Shown here: positions 35,741 to 44,246 of the stretch, in pieces
Numbering within the stretch: position 1 is the stretch's first letter
Layout of the letters: each line of letters begins with the position of its first letter
NCBI RefSeq assembly: GCF_029643245.1
Contig: NZ_CP116398.1
Span: 2,728,001 to 2,792,000, forward strand
Reading direction: 5' to 3'
DNA length: 64,000 bases
DNA from: Methylomonas sp. EFPC3
GTDB taxonomy: Bacteria > Pseudomonadota > Gammaproteobacteria > Methylococcales > Methylomonadaceae
Translations under genes and position numbers: made by a program
Notes under the pieces: generated by a model
Told to the model about the DNA's origin: nothing
Seen by the model: only the letters and a program-made list of their open reading frames with translations
The model's database searches: none

Positions 35741-36082
35741 ATATTCCAGTCCAAACCAGCCACCCATTCCGATTGAAAACCGCCACCGGTTCCGATTAAA
35801 ACTCAGCCATCGATTCGGTATCGTTACGCCAGTTTCGAATGACTGCTTTTAGACGTGGCAAATTGGCACAACCGACCCATACCCGCCGGTCGATATATCA
35901 GAGGTTCAAGGGTAGGTATCGGAGTAGAGCAGGCGCTCGGGAGCCACCCTCGACGGGCTGGACCTCGGCCAGTGCTACCGTTATTTCCATCGAGCTCAAG
36001 CGGCTGGTGTTGGTTGTATATTAATCCTAGACTAGCAATATTAACCGAACGATAGATTTCCCTGTTAGGAGAAAATAAAACA
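35741..36082. other. Intergenic region before the two-gene unknown unit
   Basis: About 340 bases of mixed composition without a supported gene. It ends with an AT-rich segment (ATATTAATCCTAGACTAGCAA-like, near 36018) and RBS TTAGGAG for the gene at 36083, so the promoter of the unit is probably here. Confidence 0.4.
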
Positions 36083-37081
36083 ATGGTAGCCAGCTTTCTG
36101 TATGAACGCATTACGCGTGGACGGCCCTCCGTCACCGGCACGCTAGCCGAGCCACAAGGAGCCCCAGAACCGCGATTTGCCCTTCAAGGAAGCGTCAACT
36201 GGATGCATGCCTTGGCTTTAGTCGTGCAAGATGAAGCCCTCGAATGGTCCCACATGCAGACTTACTATCAGCATGTACAACGTTTTACCAATCTAAGTGA
36301 CGCAGCAATGAACACCGTGTTTGAGCAGTTGCTGATGAGCCTTCATCACCTGTCTGCAGTGAAGGCGATGGCAAATGCTGGTCGTGATCAAGACCTAGTG
36401 CGAGTTGGGATTATGGCCTGGTACTACGGCATCTACTGTGCCGCCAGTGCAATGATCGCGGCCAGGGATGGTTCACAGCAAAAAGACCATACCAGTACTG
36501 CAACCCAATGGGATCGGCAAATCGCATCTGACGGGTTGGCAGTTTCTCCATTTGCCTTCCGACTAACTACCCTGGTCAAGAAGGATGCGACATCCGAGAT
36601 AGCTGTCCTACGCAATGGCAATAACTTCAGCCTCCCCACGCGCCCCACTAATGTAGCGGACGCTCGTGGTGCCTGCATATCCTATCTCAGTGGAACGCGG
36701 GACTATCGTGAATGGCAGATCTGCGAAGACCTGAAGCTCAAGGAGCTATCCAAGCTCGGACTAAACGATTTCCGCTCAAAGCGAGCGCAACAGCTACGTG
36801 ACGGTCGTCTGCAAGGCAGATGTCTGGGATTCTTGCACCAAGCGTTTCGCTACCGTGGCAAAGCCAACTATCGCGATGCGCTGTTTCTCACCTACGAGGC
36901 GCAAGTCGATACGGTCATCAAAGGGTTCATCAGCGATATGGAAACGGTTCTCAAGGCCTTCATTGTCATGGCTGGTGCATTCTGCTCTAAACGAGTTGAT
37001 TTGACGTACTGGCAAGCATTTCTCGACGATCTCGAAGGGCATTTGGGGCTCACCGTCATGCCGAAATACGTCTGGACCTAA
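36083..37081 (+). CDS. Unknown protein with HEPN-like helical segment
   Basis: 332 residues, no signal peptide or membrane helix. Residues 70-140 look like a HEPN-type helical bundle: LLMSLHHLSAVKAMANAG, then AWYYGIYCAASAMIAARDG and KDHTSTATQWDRQ, recalling the YYAxFHAA...H pattern of HEPN proteins, though a clear R-x4-6-H nuclease motif is not obvious. The C-terminal half is helical and unassigned. RBS TTAGGAG. Composition is less GC-rich than the core genes, and mobile-element debris lies upstream, suggesting horizontal transfer. It pairs with the gene 100 bases downstream; a defence role is speculation. Confidence 0.7.
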   Translation: MVASFLYERITRGRPSVTGTLAEPQGAPEPRFALQGSVNWMHALALVVQDEALEWSHMQTYYQHVQRFTNLSDAAMNTVFEQLLMSLHHLSAVKAMANAGRDQDLVRVGIMAWYYGIYCAASAMIAARDGSQQKDHTSTATQWDRQIASDGLAVSPFAFRLTTLVKKDATSEIAVLRNGNNFSLPTRPTNVADARGACISYLSGTRDYREWQICEDLKLKELSKLGLNDFRSKRAQQLRDGRLQGRCLGFLHQAFRYRGKANYRDALFLTYEAQVDTVIKGFISDMETVLKAFIVMAGAFCSKRVDLTYWQAFLDDLEGHLGLTVMPKYVWT

Positions 37082-37181
37082 AGAGGTCGTCATGAGCGAC
37101 GGCGAAAAGCTGTCCTGGCAGCAAAACAGAGCCGTGACACTTTGAAAAGCGTGCGCGGATAACAATTGAAGGTGAGTACGG

Positions 37182-38159
37182 ATGGTGGATTTGTTGCCAG
37201 TATTTATCGACGCGACAATGACATTGCAACAACTAATGAAGCAATGGTTCGCAGCCTATCCAGCAGGGATGCCTTGGACCATCGTTTCGGATTACTGCAT
37301 CGGAGACAATGGCAAGAAAAACGATGTTTTCTCGTTCGTGGTCATCGCAAATCATGATAAGACAGAGAACATCAGTGAGTACCTCTCAGCGGTGGCTCCC
37401 CGCGACATCAAAAACACAAGACAAGTACCGTGGGGGCTGATGCAGTACCTGACTTGCCCAGAACCGGTGACGTTCAGTGTGTCATTCGTCATTGACAGGG
37501 ATTCGGCGCTCTTGCGTGACTATCTGCGCATCGAGCACATGTCCTGTTTCATCCCGGATGCTTGCGAGTTTGTGGAATCCTTGCGGAAGAACTCGCCAGC
37601 CCACGCTTCTTTGGACCCCACATACTTCGATGACGTACTGAAGCGGCTCAGCACCTTTGAGAGGGATTTAGCGCGGAAGCAATTGAATGCCAAGCTATCT
37701 CGCCAAATTCACCTGGCATCAGGGTTCGCCGCCACGATGTTCTATCTCGTGACCCAGGCGACTCGGGCGGGCTACCTGCGCTGGATTTCTGACAGGGATA
37801 AGCTGATTGAGCACAACGATACCGTCGTCTATGACCTAGCCTTCCTCTATTTCATTCTCATGTCGTCAAGCCAGCTCGGCCAGGAGACCACTACACAGGG
37901 AAATTTGATCCTTGACGTCCCCAATATAAACTTCGAGCTTCCTAACCGAACAGGGGAGCACAGATTTGATGCGCTTATAAGGTTGCCGGACTACTTGGCT
38001 GGGACTCTGGCCGACATCGGTCCAGACATGTCTTACTCGAAGAAAAAGTTCGGTGAGATGCTTTACGGTGTCTTCGTCGACTCGCCTAACAATTGGGTCG
38101 TACAGCTCACATCAAACGGTGAAAAAATCAGTGCTCGTTCTATGCAATACCGCTCTTAA
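37182..38159 (+). CDS. Unknown protein, second gene of the HEPN-like unit
   Basis: 325 residues, cytoplasmic by prediction. The N-terminus (LLPVFIDATMTLQQLMKQWF, then TIVSDYCIGDNGKKNDVFSF) has acidic residues on predicted strand ends, loosely like DUF3800/RNase-H-type folds, but I cannot assign it. A central helical region and an Asn/Asp-rich C-terminus follow. RBS AAGGTGAG before the ATG at 37182. Same strand, composition and context as the gene at 36083, so probably one transferred two-gene unit. Confidence 0.7.
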   Translation: MVDLLPVFIDATMTLQQLMKQWFAAYPAGMPWTIVSDYCIGDNGKKNDVFSFVVIANHDKTENISEYLSAVAPRDIKNTRQVPWGLMQYLTCPEPVTFSVSFVIDRDSALLRDYLRIEHMSCFIPDACEFVESLRKNSPAHASLDPTYFDDVLKRLSTFERDLARKQLNAKLSRQIHLASGFAATMFYLVTQATRAGYLRWISDRDKLIEHNDTVVYDLAFLYFILMSSSQLGQETTTQGNLILDVPNINFELPNRTGEHRFDALIRLPDYLAGTLADIGPDMSYSKKKFGEMLYGVFVDSPNNWVVQLTSNGEKISARSMQYRS

Positions 38160-38590
38160 GTCGGGTAATCACTCGGACGAGGTTGAACAACTAGACATGA
38201 TGCTGAGTTACGGGTAACCGGCAGATTTAAGAGTGGAGAAGCCCTTTGAGCGCCAAGTATCTGGCGACGACGAACTACCGCAATTGGCCGATCCAAGGCG
38301 TTCAAAATCTGGCTGGGTTTGAATCAAAAGCGATGACGGCGATCCAACCTGAATGCCCGGCGGTTTTGATCGAACGGCCGTACGGCAGATAAACGATTGG
38401 CGTAAGGTGGATCCGCGAAACAATCCACCATTTATGGCTTGCGATATACCTGCGCCATTTGATCTTGCACTTGGTTTGGATTTTGGCGGATTGTCGCTAC
38501 GCTCCGAATCCGTATATGGACTCCTCCCGTTTTGCAAGCAGATCACTTCGAATTTGCTGGAGCGCCGTCGTAGTTTGCTTGATGCCCCCC
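38160..38590. other. Intergenic stretch after the unknown unit
   Basis: About 430 bases to the end of the convergent hybrid kinase. Open frames on both strands lack RBS and recognisable features. No repeats or hairpins stand out. It probably marks the right edge of the accessory segment. Confidence 0.45.
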
Positions 38591-40678
38591 TCACGATCTG
38601 GCATTTGCCGCGCCAAGCAAGTGCTGCAAGGTTGCACGTAGTTTGGCGGGATTGACCGGCTTGTGCAGCAACGGAAAGCCGCTGGCATCGGCCTCGCGTA
38701 AGCGTTCGGGACCGGTATCGCCGGTGACGACCAGCACCTCGAACCGGTAGCCCAGTGTTTCCCGCAAATCACGCGCGAAATCGATCCCGGAAACGCTATC
38801 GGCCAGCCGATAGTCGGTAATCAGCAAGTCAACCGCCGAATCCGCCCGCGCCAGCTCGTCCAAAGCTTGCGACAAGGATGCCGCCGCCAAAACCCGGCAA
38901 CCCCAACGCGACAACAGGCCGCTCATGCTCTCCAGCACACTGCTATCGTCATCCAGCAACAACACCTGCTTCCCGGTCAGCAGCGTGGTCGCCAGCAGCG
39001 GTTGGCCGGCCTGAGCCGGGCGCGGCGCAGACTTTAGCGCCAACGGCATCCTCAGCGAAAAGCACGAGCCTTTGCCCAACGCAGAACGCACCTGGAGCGG
39101 GTGGCCGAGCAGCCGCGCCAGCCGTTTGACGATGGCCAACCCCAGCCCCAAACCCTGACGGCGGTTGCGGCCGGCATTATGCAGCTGGTGAAATTCGACG
39201 AAAACTTCGTGCAACTGGTCTTCCGGTATGCCGCGGCCGGTATCGATCACCTGAATTTCCAGCTCCGCTCCGCGCAGCCGGGTACCGACCAAAACCCGGC
39301 CGTTCTCGGTATAGCGCAGGGCATTGCCGATCAGATTTCGCAGCATCCGCTCCAACATCGCCGGATCGGTCGCGACCGGGTATCGGCCGGGCCGGAAGCG
39401 GACGGTATTGCGGTTTTCCTGAGCCAAAGGCTGAAATTCGGCATGCAGCCGCTCGAACAACTCGGCGAGATCGCAGGCTTGCAGTTCAGGCGTGACTACG
39501 CCGGCATCCAGCTTAGAGACATCCAGCAGGGCGCTCAGCATCGAATTGACGGCGTCGATGGCGTCATCGATCCGATCGATCAAGTGCGCCGTGTTCTCGC
39601 CGCGTACCCGCTCCGACAATTCCCCGAAAAACAAACCCAGCGCATGAATCGGCTGACGTAAATCGTGGCTGGCCGCGGCCAGAAACCGGGTTTTGGCGGC
39701 ATTCGCCCGTTCCGCGTCGCGCCGGGCATTCTCCAGAGCCAACTCGCGCTTGATCAGGTTACTGATGTCGGTAAACGTGATCACCCGGCCGCCGTGGCGT
39801 AACAGTACCTGCAGAATTTCGTATACCGGGCCGCCGGGCAGATGGTAATGGGCCGGGCCTTGGGCGCTGACCGGCAGCGGCGGATTCGCTGCAGCCAACA
39901 ACTGCGCCAGGTTCGTGCCGGGTTCGACTTGGCAACCGACCGCGGCCAAGGTATCGCTGAACCGCGCATTCCACATCCGCAAGCCATCGTTCTCGTCCGA
40001 CATCGCGATGCCCTGCCCCATGTTTTCCAACGCGGTTTCCAACAAGGTCGATTTTTCTTCCGATTCCTGGCGCAGCGCGACATTCTCGAAACTCAACTCC
40101 AGCGCGTGGTTGAGCATGTCGGAAAATTTTTGCGTGTAGTAGTAGCTTAACAGCGGTAAAAACGACATCGTGATCGCCGCGGCAATGAAATGTTCGCCGC
40201 CGTAATACAGCAACTCAAAGACAAAAGTCAGGCCGATCGGTATCGACAACATCAAGACGGCCGGATAGTAAGCAAACCAACTCATCATCGCCCCCACGGC
40301 CTGGATAATCGGCGGCAAGCAGACCAGCAACACATTGGCAGGGTCGTCGATGTCCAGAAACAGAACGATACACAGTATCCAGCCCAAGCTGGTCAGCGCG
40401 CCGGCCGATAACACCAACATTTTGTACAGCGTGATGTTTGCCGCCAAGCGCTGCTTGCGGGACCGGTAGTAATGCAAAATCGACCAACGCGATAAATGGG
40501 TCAGCGATGAAAACGCAAACCATGCCAGCAATTGATTGTGCGGCGCGGTATGCCACAGATCGATCACGATCAGCACCGGGAACGGCAGCATTAACAGCAC
40601 TGAATTGCTGATCGCGGTCGTCACCCACAACCGCTCCACTTCGATTTCGTTTCGATATTTGGATTCTATGGCAGACAT
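38591..40678 (-). CDS. Hybrid sensor histidine kinase with PAS-like and receiver domains
   Basis: 695 residues. Same plan as the kinase at 15373: IEVERLWVTT near the N-terminus, about six membrane helices (25-180), PAS_7-like domain (210-310), HisKA with His338 in AASHDLRQP, HATPase (IGNALRYT, DTGRGI, GLGLGLAIV) and a receiver with Asp in ITDYRLAD (near 624). Sequence similarity extends over the full length, so the two arose by gene duplication. RBS GAGGTTAAACGC. There is no regulator gene beside it, so its partner may be one of the NarL regulators elsewhere in the window. Confidence 0.93.
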   Translation of the reverse strand: MSAIESKYRNEIEVERLWVTTAISNSVLLMLPFPVLIVIDLWHTAPHNQLLAWFAFSSLTHLSRWSILHYYRSRKQRLAANITLYKMLVLSAGALTSLGWILCIVLFLDIDDPANVLLVCLPPIIQAVGAMMSWFAYYPAVLMLSIPIGLTFVFELLYYGGEHFIAAAITMSFLPLLSYYYTQKFSDMLNHALELSFENVALRQESEEKSTLLETALENMGQGIAMSDENDGLRMWNARFSDTLAAVGCQVEPGTNLAQLLAAANPPLPVSAQGPAHYHLPGGPVYEILQVLLRHGGRVITFTDISNLIKRELALENARRDAERANAAKTRFLAAASHDLRQPIHALGLFFGELSERVRGENTAHLIDRIDDAIDAVNSMLSALLDVSKLDAGVVTPELQACDLAELFERLHAEFQPLAQENRNTVRFRPGRYPVATDPAMLERMLRNLIGNALRYTENGRVLVGTRLRGAELEIQVIDTGRGIPEDQLHEVFVEFHQLHNAGRNRRQGLGLGLAIVKRLARLLGHPLQVRSALGKGSCFSLRMPLALKSAPRPAQAGQPLLATTLLTGKQVLLLDDDSSVLESMSGLLSRWGCRVLAAASLSQALDELARADSAVDLLITDYRLADSVSGIDFARDLRETLGYRFEVLVVTGDTGPERLREADASGFPLLHKPVNPAKLRATLQHLLGAANARS

Positions 40679-40934
40679 GCGTTTAACCTCGTTTCAATCG
40701 CACGGCATTAGCCGATTCAGCTGTCATGGCGGGTAGCGGAGGCTAACGATTATCGCAAGCGGATAGTGAGATACAAGTGGCAAGATTCACGTGTACGAAT
40801 AGCCTGTGTTTACGTGTCATATAGACGGCAAGTCGGTTTGGCGGTCCCAAAGTCTGATGAAGTGCCGGGGCGGGCTGGTATTACAGTTTGCTTAGAATAT
40901 ACCGTCTCTACCAGCCCCTTCGTATCCGGCCGTA

Positions 40935-43076
40935 CTAGTGATCTCGTGGATATCTCGCCCGCATGGCCCGCATGATGTCCTTGAAGTCATCGATTTCCGG
41001 ATCTGCCGCTATCGCCATTTTCGCCGCAAAAGCGTTCACTTGCGGCCTGGGCGGAATCGGTATAGCGGGCTTATCCGTTCTAGGTGTGCTACGCAACATC
41101 TGCGACACATCGTTGGCTGCCGTGACACGCTCGCCCATGTCCGGCGGATTGGTGTGCAGGAAGCGGCGGATGATGGTCTTCGGAATGGATGTGTGGTCGA
41201 ACACCGCCTTACTGACCGAACCTGCGTCGATCCAAGGCGACACCACGAAGGTCGGCACCCGCACCCCGTAATGATCGATACCCGACACCGGTTTGGCGTT
41301 GGCGGAGTAGTCGTACGGATCGACGTGGTCGTAAAAGCCGCCGTGTTCGTCATAGGTAATCAGTAACAGGGTCTTATGCCAATTTGGCCCGTTCATCAAA
41401 GCGTTGACAATGGTGCCAATCAGGTTTTGCCCGGCGCGGATGTCGGCGGGCGGGCCGTCATCGTTATCGCCATCGTCCGGCTCGTCAACGAAGTTGGGAT
41501 CGATAAAAGACACCGCCGGTAGCGTACCGGCCTGAGCACTGGCGACGAAGCCTTTGAGCGGGTCGTTGAAGTCGACGATGAAGTGATCGTCCAACGTATA
41601 ACGCTCGAACAAACGCAGAAAACAATAACGGTTTTCGTAGTAGTGCCAGCTGACGCCGTGATCGCTCAGATGATCGAACAGGGTTTTGGTTTTGACCGGC
41701 TGAAATTCCGCCAAATGTGGATTATCGGTTTCCGGCAAGCCAAACCGGTTGCGATTCAGTCGGCCAGTCAGGGTGTAAAAGCGATTACAAAAGGTCGGAC
41801 CGGGATGGGCGGCAAACCAGCGATCGCAAATTGCAAATTCGCGGGCCAGGGCATCGTAAACCGGCACGTGGGCAGCGGGGTGGTAGCCCATGATTTGGCC
41901 GACGATTTCCGGTTGTTGAGGAAACTTCTGGGCAAACGCGGCAGCAAAGCCATCCATTTTGCCAGCGTTGATTTGCGCCTCAACCGGCCCATGACTGTGC
42001 GGCGGACTTTGGAAAAACTGGGTGTCGGTCAGCGGGATGGATGGATAGTCCTTGCCCAAGTATCGGTTCTTTTCGCCGTCATGCAAACCGTCGACGTCGC
42101 TACGTCCGCCATGCTTGCTCAGATACCCCAGCATGTGGTCGAACGAACGGTTTTCCATCATCAACACCACGATGTGATCGATGTTGCTCAGCAATCCAGG
42201 TTCCAGCGGCGCTTGCGGGGTTTCCGGAAACGACTCCAACTGGCCGGGCTTTAACAGATAGTCGATGTATATGGCTTCGTCGTCGCTGGAAATACCGGTT
42301 ATTAAAAAGTCGTCGCCCAACAACAGCCGTTTTAATGCCTGATTCAGAGTTTGAATCGCATAGGCGCCGGTTAGCGAGTCCTTTTTGTATAACGCATCGT
42401 AGATTTTATTACGCATCCCGGATTCCATTTCGCTTTCCACTACCGCCCGCCAACCGAAGGCTGCATCGGTTGCCACGTCGGCCTTGATCAACGATTTTTC
42501 GGTTACTAGCAGATTGTTGTCCGCATCCAGCGCAAACTTGAAGGTCAAATCGAGTTTAAACGCGGTGAGATTGACGTTTCGCCAGTTGTTCATCTTCAAT
42601 TCTTCGCCGCCGGTTTCGAAATAAATCAGCATCCGCATGATCGGATTTGTGCCGCCGATGAAGTCCGGTGACAAAATTTCGCGGCTGTTCAAGTCGTTGA
42701 AATGGTAATCCGAGATACGGGAACTCAACTGGCCCAAGTCCCTCGGAAATCCGCTCGCCTCCCGATAAACTTGAGTTCCATTTTCTTGATAGCCGGCATC
42801 CTGATAGACGGTCAACGTACTGTGGCGATGATCGCCGCTTCCCAGGTTATGCAAGCGAATTTTGATCAGTGGCCGACTTCGATTCTCGAAAATTTCGTCG
42901 GATTTTCGTTGCAATAAGTCCAGCGGAATACGTTTTTGGACAATTTTTCCAGGCGGCGGTGCACCCACCAAATTTCGCAGCGAGACCGGAAACACGGCTT
43001 TCCGCTTGACGGCTATCTCGCGCAGACTTGCCGGTTTACCGGTCAAATTTAAAACTTCTCGGATACTGGTGATCAT
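40935..43076 (-). CDS. Phosphoesterase (phospholipase C/acid phosphatase family)
   Basis: 713 residues from the ATG at 43076 (RBS TTGGAGAAA). The N-terminal 280 residues are an unassigned region. The rest is the PF04185 phosphoesterase domain: IDHIVVLMMENRSFDHM, with Glu-Asn as metal/catalytic residues, GPVEAQINAGKMDGF, HPGPTFCNR, and the metal-binding TYDEHGGFYDHVDP near residue 590. The family includes phospholipases C and AcpA-type acid phosphatases. No signal peptide is visible, unusual for this family. It is the last gene of an operon with the GNVGIGT-repeat protein and HypX. Confidence 0.88.
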   Translation of the reverse strand: MITSIREVLNLTGKPASLREIAVKRKAVFPVSLRNLVGAPPPGKIVQKRIPLDLLQRKSDEIFENRSRPLIKIRLHNLGSGDHRHSTLTVYQDAGYQENGTQVYREASGFPRDLGQLSSRISDYHFNDLNSREILSPDFIGGTNPIMRMLIYFETGGEELKMNNWRNVNLTAFKLDLTFKFALDADNNLLVTEKSLIKADVATDAAFGWRAVVESEMESGMRNKIYDALYKKDSLTGAYAIQTLNQALKRLLLGDDFLITGISSDDEAIYIDYLLKPGQLESFPETPQAPLEPGLLSNIDHIVVLMMENRSFDHMLGYLSKHGGRSDVDGLHDGEKNRYLGKDYPSIPLTDTQFFQSPPHSHGPVEAQINAGKMDGFAAAFAQKFPQQPEIVGQIMGYHPAAHVPVYDALAREFAICDRWFAAHPGPTFCNRFYTLTGRLNRNRFGLPETDNPHLAEFQPVKTKTLFDHLSDHGVSWHYYENRYCFLRLFERYTLDDHFIVDFNDPLKGFVASAQAGTLPAVSFIDPNFVDEPDDGDNDDGPPADIRAGQNLIGTIVNALMNGPNWHKTLLLITYDEHGGFYDHVDPYDYSANAKPVSGIDHYGVRVPTFVVSPWIDAGSVSKAVFDHTSIPKTIIRRFLHTNPPDMGERVTAANDVSQMLRSTPRTDKPAIPIPPRPQVNAFAAKMAIAADPEIDDFKDIMRAMRARYPRDH

Positions 43077-43147
43077 CGAATTTCTCCAAAATCGTGCGGC
43101 ACTCCATGCACGAGCCATTAGCGCGTGCATGGACGCCTGAAAGTGAG

Positions 43148-44218
43148 TTATTGCAAGGCAATCAAAACCGGCACCAAGCCCTTACCGCCTTTCAACGGAC
43201 GCAAGGCTTTACCGATGACTGCGCCAAAGGCGCTGAGGGCGTCGCCGGCTTTCATCGCATGGCCCGGCGTCGGCGAGGTAGTCAGTAAGTCGCCGACGGC
43301 AATGTCGCCGAACTCGGCGTCGACCTTGCAATACACCTTGCCCATCAAGGCAATCGGCTTGCGCGGCTTGCCGGTCGGTTGCTTGTCCAGCACGATGCCG
43401 GGCTTGTATTGCCCGGCGCCGGAAACCACGCCGGCCACGCGCTTGTCGTAGGCCTGGCTGCTGGGATGCAGTGAGCCGTCGTCGCCCAATACCATCACGG
43501 TTCCGGCTTCGATATCCGCGTCGCAGATGTCGAAGTCCTCGGCGCAATCGGCGTTGAGCAGGCGAATATCGCCGTTGACGGCAATATTGCCGGCCACATG
43601 CAAGGCTTCTTCCGGGGTTTGGGTACCGATGCCGACGTTACCATTGGCATTGATGCGCATCCGTTCCATACCTCCTTGCACGTCGTCCACCCGGAATACC
43701 AAGCCGTTTTCCAGGTTGCCGGCACGCACGTCGATAAAGCCGGATTGATAGGTGTTGTTTATGTAGCCGCCGAACAGACGCATGCCAACCTGGCCTTGGT
43801 CGGTTATCCCGCCGAAATACAGATTGCCATGCTCGCCACCTACAGGCGCTGGCAATTGCACATTGCCGGAACCCAGCGTCAGCCGCTGGCTGGCATGGGC
43901 TGTACCGATGCCCACATTTCCGGTCGCTTTAACCAATGAAATCCCTCTATCCCACTGCCAGTTGCCATTCGCATCGTCGCCGGTGATATGCAGAAAATCG
44001 CCACCGGCATGGGTCCTGGTGTGGAAGATATAGCGATAGCCGTTGGCGTCCGTGCCGGCCACAATGTCCGCGCTGACGTGCAGTTTGGCTTTCGGGTCGG
44101 CGGTGCCGATGCCCAACCTATCGCTGGAAATATTAAGAGAACTGCGGTTGCCGTTTTGGTCGGTCACCGCTTGAGAATTCGCGGTTAAAGGGTTATCCAA
44201 TTGCAGATTGGTAGTCAT
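43148..44218 (-). CDS. GNVGIGT-repeat protein with peptidase-G2-like C-terminus
   Basis: 356 residues from the ATG at 44218 (RBS AGAGG; a GTG three codons upstream is the alternative). Three repeats of the GNVGIGT/DRLGIGT type lie in the first 220 residues, each followed by a short beta segment as in tail-fibre-like proteins. The C-terminal 120 residues (GTVMVLGDDGSL, YDKRVAGVVSG, VGDLLTTSPTPGHAMKAGD) match a widespread domain related to autoproteolytic fibre chaperones. It has no signal peptide. It lies between hypX and the phosphoesterase gene, 28 and 71 bases apart, in one operon. Confidence 0.85.
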   Translation of the reverse strand: MTTNLQLDNPLTANSQAVTDQNGNRSSLNISSDRLGIGTADPKAKLHVSADIVAGTDANGYRYIFHTRTHAGGDFLHITGDDANGNWQWDRGISLVKATGNVGIGTAHASQRLTLGSGNVQLPAPVGGEHGNLYFGGITDQGQVGMRLFGGYINNTYQSGFIDVRAGNLENGLVFRVDDVQGGMERMRINANGNVGIGTQTPEEALHVAGNIAVNGDIRLLNADCAEDFDICDADIEAGTVMVLGDDGSLHPSSQAYDKRVAGVVSGAGQYKPGIVLDKQPTGKPRKPIALMGKVYCKVDAEFGDIAVGDLLTTSPTPGHAMKAGDALSAFGAVIGKALRPLKGGKGLVPVLIALQ

Positions 44219-44246
44219 TTCGTTCACCTCTGGTTAAGTTTTAATC

